A stretch of 7,868 nt of DNA from an uncultured Clostridia bacterium. GTDB taxonomy: Bacteria; Bacillota; Clostridia; Christensenellales; Borkfalkiaceae. The notes beneath the pieces were generated by a model. That model ran no database searches, was not told the origin of the DNA, and was given only the letters and a program-made list of their open reading frames with translations. Position numbers and translations under genes: made by a program. Within the stretch, counting starts at the first letter, position 1; every line of letters starts with the position of its first letter. Location: the NCBI GenBank assembly GCA_947589335.1, contig CANPZH010000068.1, positions 1 through 7,868 of the forward strand, in the 5' to 3' direction. This document shows, in pieces, positions 1 through 5,401 of the stretch.

Positions 1-93
1 GACTGCGCTCAACATGACGTAAAGGACGGCGCGCCGCGCCTGTTACTTCGTCGCATGCGCTCCTCGTGCCGCCCAAGACAATTCGATCAGCAT
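1..93. other. Leader region upstream of mnmG
   Basis: Ninety-three bases with no supportable gene. The mnmG frame stays open to the left edge, so a longer amino terminus cannot be excluded from the window alone. A second frame stops with TAA at 20-22 and could be the last codons of a preceding gene, but seven codons are too few to identify it, and they do not look like the conserved Cys-containing end of MnmE. A short GC-rich repeat (28-32 pairing with 36-40) has no T-run. I see no convincing -10/-35 pair. Confidence 0.5.
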
Positions 94-1953
94 ATGGAAA
101 CTTTTCTCGAAACAACCTGCGACGCGGTCGTGATCGGCGCGGGACATGCCGGCACGGAGGCCGCGCTCGCCCTTGCGCGGACGGGGCTCTCCGTCGTGAT
201 GCTCACCCTCAACCTCGACAGCATCGGCTTCATGCCCTGCAATCCCTCCGTCGGAGGGACGGCAAAAGGGCACCTGGTGCGCGAAATCGACGCGTTGGGC
301 GGCCAAATGGGCGTGACCGCAGATGAATGCGCCCTGCAGATGCGCATGCTCAACGCGGGCAAGGGCGCTGCGGTGCAGTCCCTCCGCGCGCAGGTGGATA
401 AAAACAAATATCACCGCGCGATGAAGCGGGTGCTCGAACATACCGACCGTCTCCGCATCGTACAGGGCGAGGCGGCGCGGATCCTCACCCAAGACGGAAA
501 AGTGACGGGCGTGGAGACGGCGTACGGCGGGATCTTTGCCTGCCGCGCAGTCGTCGTTGCGACGGGCGTCTATCTCGGCGCCCGCACGATCACGGGGGAG
601 CTCGTTCAGGACAGCGGCCCGAACGGCTTCCGCAACGCCACTCTCCTCACCCGTTCCCTCCTCGAGCTCGGCTACAGCGTGCGGAGGTTCAAGACGGGCA
701 CCCCCGCGCGGCTGGACGGAAGGACGGTCGATACCTCCGTCCTCGAGAGACAGGACGGCGAAAATGTTTACCCGTTCTCTTTTTTACATGCCCGCGCGCC
801 CAAGGCGCAGACGCCGTGCTATCTCGCCTATACCAACGAACGCACCCATGAGATTATTCTCGGCAACTTGGACCGCGCCCCCCTCTACAACGGGCAGATC
901 AGCTCGGCGGGGCCCCGCTACTGTCCCTCCATCGAGACGAAGGTCGTCCGCTTCCGCGACAAAGAGCGGCACCAGCTCTTCCTCGAGCCCGAAGGCGCGG
1001 ATACCCTCGAAGTGTATGTGCAGGGGCTCTCGACCTCCCTGCCCCACGACCTGCAGAAGCAGGTCTACCGCTCGGTCAAGGGGCTCGAACGGTGCGAGAT
1101 CATGCGCTATGCCTATGCCATCGAGTATGACTGCATCGACACCCTCGACGTCCTCCCCACCCTCGAATCCAAGAAGGTGGAGGGGCTCTACACGGCGGGG
1201 CAGATCAACGGCACGAGCGGCTACGAAGAGGCTGCGGCGCAGGGGCTCATCGCGGGGCTCAACGCCTCGCTGAAGCTGCGCGGAATGCCCCCGCTCATCC
1301 TGCGGCGGGATCAGGCATACATCGGAGTGCTCATCGACGACCTCGTGACGAAGGGCACGGACGAGCCATACCGCATGATGACTTCGCGCGCGGAGTTCCG
1401 TCTCTCCCTCCGCCAGGACAACGCCGACATGCGGCTGACGGAGATCGGATATGCGTGCGGACTGGTCGACCGCAGACGGTACCGCAAGTTCATCAAGCGG
1501 AAGCGGCTGCGCGAAGAGACGCTCGCCTTCCTCGGAACGCGCGCGGACAGCCGCATAGCGAATGAACTCGTCAGGGCGCACGGCGATCCCCCGCTCTCGG
1601 CAGGCGTGACCTATGCGGACCTCATCCGCCGCGGGATCGGGATCTTCGGCATCCGCGACGCCTTCGGCGTCCTTGAGGAGGTCCCCGCCGATCTTCTGCT
1701 CTCCGCCGAGACGGAGATCAGGTACGAAGGATACCTGAAGGCGAGCCTCAAGGAGATGGAGAAGGCGAAAAAGCTCGAGGAAAAGCCGCTGCCGCAGGAC
1801 ATCGACTATGAGACGATCGAGGGATTGCGGCTCGAGGCGCGGGAGAAGCTCAACCGCGTGCGCCCCCTGAATCTGGGACAGGCGGAGCGGATCTCGGGGG
1901 TCTCCCCCGCCGACATCTCCGTTCTCATGATCTATCTGAGTTTGAAAAAGTGA
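94..1953 (+). CDS. mnmG: tRNA uridine-5-carboxymethylaminomethyl modification enzyme MnmG (GidA)
   Basis: FAD-dependent enzyme that, with the GTPase MnmE, installs the carboxymethylaminomethyl (or aminomethyl) group on C5 of wobble uridine 34 in certain tRNAs, in the cytoplasm. From this start the protein has 619 residues, close to the usual ~620-630. Visible landmarks are the dinucleotide-binding GxGxxG at 15-20 (GAGHAG), the CNPSVGG segment with Cys49, the signature GPRYCPSIETK with Cys277 (same number as the conserved E. coli cysteine), the second signature AGQINGTSGYEEAAAQG from residue 368, and a C-terminal helical domain ending in ISGVSPADISVLMIYL that in this family contacts MnmE. I chose ATG 94 over ATG 55 because it places the FAD motif at the usual distance from the N terminus. 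Neither start has a clear Shine-Dalgarno. Bacillota often place mnmE just before this gene; whether it is here lies outside the window. No rsmG follows. Identification is secure; only the start is open. Confidence 0.97.
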   Translation: METFLETTCDAVVIGAGHAGTEAALALARTGLSVVMLTLNLDSIGFMPCNPSVGGTAKGHLVREIDALGGQMGVTADECALQMRMLNAGKGAAVQSLRAQVDKNKYHRAMKRVLEHTDRLRIVQGEAARILTQDGKVTGVETAYGGIFACRAVVVATGVYLGARTITGELVQDSGPNGFRNATLLTRSLLELGYSVRRFKTGTPARLDGRTVDTSVLERQDGENVYPFSFLHARAPKAQTPCYLAYTNERTHEIILGNLDRAPLYNGQISSAGPRYCPSIETKVVRFRDKERHQLFLEPEGADTLEVYVQGLSTSLPHDLQKQVYRSVKGLERCEIMRYAYAIEYDCIDTLDVLPTLESKKVEGLYTAGQINGTSGYEEAAAQGLIAGLNASLKLRGMPPLILRRDQAYIGVLIDDLVTKGTDEPYRMMTSRAEFRLSLRQDNADMRLTEIGYACGLVDRRRYRKFIKRKRLREETLAFLGTRADSRIANELVRAHGDPPLSAGVTYADLIRRGIGIFGIRDAFGVLEEVPADLLLSAETEIRYEGYLKASLKEMEKAKKLEEKPLPQDIDYETIEGLRLEAREKLNRVRPLNLGQAERISGVSPADISVLMIYLSLKK

Positions 1954-1965
1954 GACATGTATCTG

Positions 1966-2001
1966 AAAAGCCGCGGGGCGCATATGCTCCCCGCGGCTTT
2001 T
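1966..2001. terminator. Bidirectional intrinsic terminator between mnmG and the Cys-rich protein gene
   Basis: A perfect 13-bp inverted repeat: left arm AAAAGCCGCGGGG (1966-1978), right arm CCCCGCGGCTTTT (1989-2001), with a 10-base loop. The A-run and T-run form the base of the stem, so the hairpin has a GC-rich core and U-rich 3' end on either strand. It starts 12 bases after the mnmG stop and lies 21 bases past the stop of the convergent gene, so it plausibly ends both transcripts. Confidence 0.88.
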
Positions 2002-2022
2002 AAGTTTCCGCCTTCAGAGCGG

Positions 2023-2676
2023 TTACGATTTGCTGCAGGTCCTTCCCTGCGGGTAGAGAGGCAGCTCGAAGAAGCCCGAGCAGACCTCCTGCGAATATTC
2101 CTGTGCGGGCGGGATCGCGCAATAGCCGTAGCTGGGCACGAGGAGCTCGACCTGCATTGCGACCTTGAGGATACAGGTGACGCATGCGCTGACGGTGAAG
2201 GCGCCCGTCGCGGGGTTGAACGCGCCCTCGGGCGAGACGCAAGAGGCGTTCGCCGTGACCGTGAAGGGCATCACGGACGCAGACGGCACATACATGATCA
2301 CATCCTCGTTGAGGACAATGCTGCTCGTCGCCCTGCCCTCCGTCCCGTTCGCGTCGAGGTAGACGACTTCGAGCGGGATCGTCACCGTGCACTGCACGCG
2401 GGAGCAGCAGCCGTCCGCCTGGGGCTCCACGGATAGATTCGTGACCGTCCCCTCGGAGGCGAGCGAGCGCGCAGAGATGAACGTCAGCGGATATGTAGGG
2501 TCTGCGGGAGCGGGATTCTCCAGCCCGATGCTGTAATTTTCAAGACGGGTCTGGATGATCCCCGCGTCGAAGATTTTTTCCGCTTGGATGCACACCTTTT
2601 CGCAAAGACCGCTTAGCGGATTGCCCGTGATCGTGCCGGGGCAGTGATCCGATGAGAAATTGGAAAAAAATGACAT
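2023..2676 (-). CDS. Uncharacterised Cys-rich protein, possibly a spore coat or envelope component
   Basis: I do not recognise a named family, although the sequence has the look of a conserved clostridial hypothetical protein. It has 217 residues with 12 cysteines, at 12, 25, 29, 90, 91, 96, 146, 165, 168, 186, 199 and 214. An N-terminal helical stretch contains GLCEKVCIQAEKIFDA (23-38). A beta-rich middle has alternating hydrophobic residues (about 94-145, including VTIPLEVVYLDANG). A C-terminal part contains CVTC (165-168), PSYGYC (181-186) and SQEVCSGFFELPLYP (195-209). There is no signal peptide or membrane segment. The start is firm: GGAGG at 2683-2687 sits 6 bases before the ATG. A promoter resembling the sigma-E/sigma-K type lies just upstream (2711-2739), and the neighbours are a LysM protein gene and a SpoVB-type flippase gene. 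From context I infer a mother-cell sporulation role, perhaps in a disulfide-linked spore layer. Reality of the gene is well supported; function is inference. Confidence 0.85.
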   Translation of the reverse strand: MSFFSNFSSDHCPGTITGNPLSGLCEKVCIQAEKIFDAGIIQTRLENYSIGLENPAPADPTYPLTFISARSLASEGTVTNLSVEPQADGCCSRVQCTVTIPLEVVYLDANGTEGRATSSIVLNEDVIMYVPSASVMPFTVTANASCVSPEGAFNPATGAFTVSACVTCILKVAMQVELLVPSYGYCAIPPAQEYSQEVCSGFFELPLYPQGRTCSKS

Positions 2677-2710
2677 TTGTAACCTCCGTAAGCCTTATCG
2701 GCTCTACTCC

Positions 2711-2739
2711 AATCTATGCAAAGAAGGCCGCAAATGTGC
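2711..2739 (-). promoter_or_regulatory. Putative mother-cell sporulation promoter (sigma-E or sigma-K type) for the Cys-rich protein gene
   Basis: Read on the minus strand, GCACATT (2739-2733) is followed by a 14-base spacer and CATAGATT (2718-2711). Against the Bacillus sigma-E consensus as I know it (KMATATT, N14-15, CATACAHT) this is 6 of 7 and 6 of 8. It also fits the looser sigma-K form, AC-N17-CATANNNT. The expected transcription start near 2704 would give a leader of about 28 bases carrying the GGAGG site before ATG 2676, which is ordinary geometry. The match is by eye. Confidence 0.55.
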
Positions 2740-2814
2740 CCGCGCACCGAGGCGCTTCCTTTTGCCTGCGGCATTGCACACGGAGACGTCGCCCCGGCAG
2801 ATCTTTCAGGGAGG

Positions 2815-3099
2815 TCAGATCCACACGATCTGCGCGGGATAGAGCCTCGAAGTGAAGTTTTTTCGCTCGAATGCCTCGTCGGAGCCGCAGAGCAGGCGTT
2901 TGCTCTCTCCCCCGCGGACGACATAGAGATGTCCGCCGCTCGGCGGGATCGAGAGGATCTGCCCCTCCTCGGGCTCGGCGGTGAGGCCGTTGACCGCGGC
3001 GAGCACGCGGGGCGGAATGAGAAAGACGCGGGCAATCTCCCGAAGGCTTTGCCCGCGCTTGACGCGATAGTATCCGGGACGGGACAGGTCGAGTTTCAT
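2815..3099 (-). CDS. Small protein with two LysM-type repeats
   Basis: A 94-residue protein made almost entirely of LysM-like modules, which in general bind peptidoglycan or other N-acetylglucosamine polymers. The first module (10-52) is typical: YYRVKRGQSLREIARVF, then a PPRVLAAVNGL helix and EGQILSIP. The second (about 58-94) begins LYVVRGGESKRLLCGS and ends with FTSRLYPAQIVWI; it keeps the opening strand and the YP-x-x-V-x-I ending but is degenerate. No signal peptide or transmembrane segment is visible, so it would act in the cytoplasm or on a forespore surface reached from the mother cell, as spore-coat LysM proteins do. I start it at ATG 3099. A TTG at 3144 would add 15 non-LysM residues and overlap the putative promoter. 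No Shine-Dalgarno precedes either start. A 138-base gap with no evident terminator separates it from the next minus-strand gene, so some read-through is possible. Confidence 0.85.
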   Translation of the reverse strand: MKLDLSRPGYYRVKRGQSLREIARVFLIPPRVLAAVNGLTAEPEEGQILSIPPSGGHLYVVRGGESKRLLCGSDEAFERKNFTSRLYPAQIVWI

Positions 3100-3101
3100 G
3101 T

Positions 3102-3130
3102 CAGTATTGTATGCGGAAAACTCATAAACA
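3102..3130 (+). promoter_or_regulatory. Weak candidate sigma-E-like promoter for the flippase gene
   Basis: CAGTATT (3102-3108, 5 of 7 against KMATATT), a 14-base spacer and CATAAACA (3123-3130, CATA core kept, second half poor). The start would fall near 3137, giving a leader of about 19 bases. It would interlock with the minus-strand promoter in the same 56-base divergent gap. The alternative -10-like TAAAAT at 3145-3150 lies too close to the ATG and lacks a -35. Treat as a suggestion only. Confidence 0.25.
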
Positions 3131-3135
3131 AATGC
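3106..3135 (-). promoter_or_regulatory. Putative sigma-E-type promoter for the LysM gene
   Basis: On the minus strand CATACAAT (3113-3106) matches the sigma-E -10 consensus at every position. Fifteen bases upstream lies GCATTTG (3135-3129), 5 of 7 against KMATATT. The expected start of transcription falls at about 3098-3100, on the ATG at 3099, so the mRNA would be leaderless or nearly so. That agrees with the missing Shine-Dalgarno but is also a reason for caution. Confidence 0.45.
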
Positions 3136-3155
3136 GCGGCGCAATAAAATAGGAC

Positions 3156-4679
3156 ATGCAAAATATCTACCGCACCGCTGCCGCCGTCACCCTCTTCTCC
3201 GCACTCGAACACGGCCTCGGCTTTCTCTACCGCATCATTCTCTCCCGCATTCTCGGGCCGGAGGGACTGGGCGTCTATCAGGTCTCTCTCACCGTATTCG
3301 CCGTCTTCCTCACCGTCACTTCGAGCGGGCTGCCCATCACCCTCTCGCGGATCATCAGCAAGCACCGCGCGCACGGATACCGCCGCGGGGAACAGGCGGC
3401 GACCTCCGCCGCCATCCTCCTCGCCCTGTTCGTCAGCGTGCCGCTCACCCTCCTGCTCTTCCTCCTCCGCGAGCCCTTCTCGCGCGTCTTTTCCGATCCC
3501 CGCTGCGCCGATCTCTTCTATATCCTCATCGTGGGGCTCTCCTTCACGTCGGTCTATGCCATCCTGCGCGGCTGCTTCTGGGGGAATAAGCGCTTCCTCG
3601 CCTATTCCCTCGTCGAGCTCATCGAGGAGATCGTGATGATCGTTGCGGGCGTATGCCTCCTTCTCGTCCTCCCGTCCTCCGTGCCGGACGTCAACCTCGC
3701 GGCGATGGCGGTGCTCATCTCCTACCTCTGCTCCTTCTCGGTCGCGATCGTCTATTTCTTCGTCAAGGGCGGAAAGCTCCGCTCCCCGCGCGGGGAATTT
3801 CTCCCCCTCATCCGCTCCTCCCTGCCCGTGACCGCCATGCGCACCTCCATGCGCACCTCCTCCTCCGTGGTGAACTCCTTCATCTCGGTGCTCTTCCCCA
3901 TGCGCTTGATGGCGGCGGGGGTCTCCTCGGCGAGGGCGCTCGGGGAGTACGGCATCGTCTACGGCATGGTCATGCCCGTTCTGATGATCCCCTCCTCCCT
4001 CATCGGCTCCATTGCGCTCGTGCTCGTGCCCGAGCTCTCGGAGTGCTTCTACGGGCGGGCGAAGGAAAAACTTTCGGGGCTCGTCGAGAAGGCGCTGAAC
4101 GCGACCCTGCTCATCGCGGGCATGCTCGTCCCCCTCTTCCTCGTCTGCGGCGGCGACGTGGGCGCCCTGCTCTATTCGAATGCGGCGAGCGGGAGGCTGA
4201 TCTCCGTCTGCTCCCTCGTCCTGTTCCCCATGAGCGTGACGATGATCTCGACGAGCATTCTCAACTCTCTCAACTGCGAAAAGCAGACCCTCCTCTTCTT
4301 TCTGTTCGGGGCGGCGGCGATGCTGCTGTGCGTGTGGTTCCTGCCCCGCTATCTCGGGAGCGGCGCGCTCTGCATCGGCATGGCCTGCGACTATCTCATC
4401 ACCGCCGTCTGTTCCCTCTTTTGGCTCCGCAAAAAGACGGGAAAGCTCCGCTCTCTGCGGTATTTTGTGCGGCTTGCGGCGGCGGCCGTGCCCGTTGCCG
4501 CGCTGGGATACTTCGTGCGCAAGCTCCTCGTCTCCTGCATGAGCTATCTGCCCGCGCTCGCGCTGACGATCCTGTTCGTCGCGGGGGCGGAGGTCCTCCT
4601 CTTCTCCGCGCTGAAACTGCTCGATCTCAAGGCGCTCTTCCGCCGCTTCTTCGGGCGGAAAACTCCCGCGAAGGCATGA
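3156..4679 (+). CDS. spoVB: SpoVB-type oligosaccharide/lipid flippase (MOP superfamily)
   Basis: A 507-residue polytopic membrane protein. The N-terminal stretch (about 8-62) has the typical form of the SpoVB / MurJ-like branch of the multidrug/oligosaccharidyl-lipid/polysaccharide exporter superfamily: a first helix, LGFLYRIILSRILGPEGLGVYQ, then a second helix ending SSGLPITLSRIISKHR. Hydrophobic segments continue throughout, about 12-14 in all, with a basic C-terminal tail (FRRFFGRKTPAKA). B. subtilis SpoVB has about 518 residues and is needed for spore cortex formation, presumably moving lipid-linked precursors across a membrane; I recall that its gene is under sigma-E control. Paralogues such as MurJ/YtgP-like proteins and polysaccharide flippases look similar, so the family is certain but the exact substrate is not. 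The divergent Cys-rich and LysM genes favour the sporulation reading. The ATG at 3156 fits the family N terminus, but the only upstream AGGA ends one base before it, so translation initiation looks weak. Confidence 0.82.
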   Translation: MQNIYRTAAAVTLFSALEHGLGFLYRIILSRILGPEGLGVYQVSLTVFAVFLTVTSSGLPITLSRIISKHRAHGYRRGEQAATSAAILLALFVSVPLTLLLFLLREPFSRVFSDPRCADLFYILIVGLSFTSVYAILRGCFWGNKRFLAYSLVELIEEIVMIVAGVCLLLVLPSSVPDVNLAAMAVLISYLCSFSVAIVYFFVKGGKLRSPRGEFLPLIRSSLPVTAMRTSMRTSSSVVNSFISVLFPMRLMAAGVSSARALGEYGIVYGMVMPVLMIPSSLIGSIALVLVPELSECFYGRAKEKLSGLVEKALNATLLIAGMLVPLFLVCGGDVGALLYSNAASGRLISVCSLVLFPMSVTMISTSILNSLNCEKQTLLFFLFGAAAMLLCVWFLPRYLGSGALCIGMACDYLITAVCSLFWLRKKTGKLRSLRYFVRLAAAAVPVAALGYFVRKLLVSCMSYLPALALTILFVAGAEVLLFSALKLLDLKALFRRFFGRKTPAKA

Positions 4680-4694
4680 CCCCCGCATAAACGC

Positions 4695-4726
4695 ATGCGC
4701 GCGGAAGCAAATGCTTCCGCGCGCAT
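4695..4726. terminator. Hairpin between the convergent flippase and khpA genes
   Basis: Perfect inverted repeat: ATGCGCGCGGAAGC (4695-4708) pairs with GCTTCCGCGCGCAT (4713-4726) around a four-base loop. It begins 15 bases after the flippase stop and lies 18 bases beyond the khpA stop on the other strand. T-rich tracts are weak on both sides (CTCTTTT at 4734-4740 on plus, GCGTTTATG on minus), so it may work as a bidirectional terminator or mainly as a 3'-end stabilising hairpin. Confidence 0.75.
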
Positions 4727-4744
4727 AACATAGCTCTTTTGCGG

Positions 4745-4984
4745 TTATTCTTCTCTTTCCTTGATCTCGACGTTGTACTTCTTGCTTCCCTTGGGGGTGG
4801 CGGAACGGACGAGCGTGCGGAGCGCTTTCGCGATCTTGCCCTGCTTCCCGATCACCTTGCCCATATCGGAATCGGCGAGAAGGACGGTGACGTTGATGCT
4901 GTCTTCCGTCTCTTCGACGACGTATTCGAGATGTTCCTTATCTTCGGCAAACTGCCCGACGATGTATTGAATGAGTTCCAGCAT
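4745..4984 (-). CDS. khpA: KH-domain RNA-binding protein KhpA (YlqC)
   Basis: A 79-residue single-KH protein of the KhpA/YlqC family. It begins MLELIQYIVGQFAED, carries the RNA-contacting GxxG loop as IGKQG (45-49) after DSDMGKV, then the helix KIAKALRTLV, and ends with the strand KKYNVEIKE. The length is usual for the family. In several Gram-positive bacteria KhpA forms a complex with KhpB (Jag/EloR) and binds many RNAs, with effects on cell elongation and division. The start at 4984 is supported by AAGGAGA at 4992-4998, seven bases upstream. It is the last gene of the ylxM-ffh-rpsP-khpA unit, 45 bases after rpsP, which is its standard Bacillota position. The genes usually found next (rimM, trmD, rplS) do not follow. 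Confidence 0.95.
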   Translation of the reverse strand: MLELIQYIVGQFAEDKEHLEYVVEETEDSINVTVLLADSDMGKVIGKQGKIAKALRTLVRSATPKGSKKYNVEIKEREE

Positions 4985-5029
4985 AGCGATTTCTCCTTAT
5001 TCTCCAGATGGATCCCGCTTCCCCCGGGC

Positions 5030-5323
5030 TTACTTCTTCTTTTTCTTGCCCTTCGTCTTGGACGGGGAGAGCTTCTCGGACTTTTCGAGCGCGCCCGCCT
5101 GCACGAGGAGGGATTTCACCGTCTCGGTGGGCTGAACGCCCTTGGCGATCCAATCCTTCGCCTTCTCGACGTCGACCGTGAGCGTCACGGGCGTGGACTT
5201 GGGATCGTAAAAACCGATCTTGTCCGTGTATTCCCCGGTGGCTGCCTTTCTTGCGTCGACGACGACGATGCGGTAGACGGGGGACTTCTTGTCGCCCATT
5301 CTGACCAGTCTCATTTTTACCAT
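5030..5323 (-). CDS. rpsP: 30S ribosomal protein S16
   Basis: A 97-residue S16 protein, part of the 30S body and needed for its assembly. The family opening is clear (MVKMRLVRMGDKKSPVYRIVVVDARKAATGEYTDKIGFYDP), followed by the DVEKAKDWIAKGVQPTETVKSLLVQAGAL segment. The C terminus extends beyond the ~80-residue core with a lysine-rich tail (SKTKGKKKKK), common in Gram-positive S16. The start is fixed by GGAGG at 5334-5338 with a spacing of about 10 bases to the ATG. It lies 78 bases downstream of ffh, and the gap contains a 16-base palindrome and an A/T-rich stretch. It is probably co-transcribed with ffh and khpA. Confidence 0.97.
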   Translation of the reverse strand: MVKMRLVRMGDKKSPVYRIVVVDARKAATGEYTDKIGFYDPKSTPVTLTVDVEKAKDWIAKGVQPTETVKSLLVQAGALEKSEKLSPSKTKGKKKKK

Positions 5324-5370
5324 GTTCTTTTTTCCTCCGAAAATAATTTTCCGATTTTTTGATATCTGCT

Positions 5371-5386
5371 ACGGCGCATGCGCCGT
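5371..5386. repeat. Perfect 16-base palindrome in the ffh-rpsP gap
   Basis: ACGGCGCATGCGCCGT is its own reverse complement. As RNA it could form a hairpin of about six pairs with a four-base loop. On the transcribed (minus) strand no T-run follows (AGCAGATATC comes next), so it is not a normal intrinsic terminator. A second weak inverted repeat, GAAAAT / ATTTTC near 5338-5352, abuts the rpsP Shine-Dalgarno. Possible roles are an mRNA processing or stability element between ffh and rpsP, or a protein-binding site. Confidence 0.5.
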
Positions 5387-5401
5387 CCGATCCGAAATTT
5401 C

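Noticed and set aside
28..40. GC-rich short repeat upstream of mnmG as a terminator
   Set aside because: Five pairs with a three-base loop and no T-run on either strand.
784..1983. 399-codon minus-strand frame opposite mnmG
   Set aside because: Antisense shadow of a secure gene; it begins inside the terminator hairpin and shows no recognisable motifs.
2816..2832. Small inverted repeat CAGATC-N5-GATCTG at the end of the LysM gene
   Set aside because: Only six pairs, inside the coding end, with no T-run; too weak for a terminator or operator claim.
2613..3035. 140-codon minus-strand frame overlapping the LysM and Cys-rich genes in another frame
   Set aside because: Arg/Ser/Pro-rich composition, no family signal, and it overlaps two better supported genes on the same strand.
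3096..4688. 530-codon open frame on the minus strand opposite the flippase gene
   Set aside because: Its product is an unnatural run of Glu, Arg, Gly, His and Asp, as expected from the complement of a GC-rich membrane-protein gene. It also runs through the hairpin at 4695 side and the divergent promoter region, and has no family likeness.
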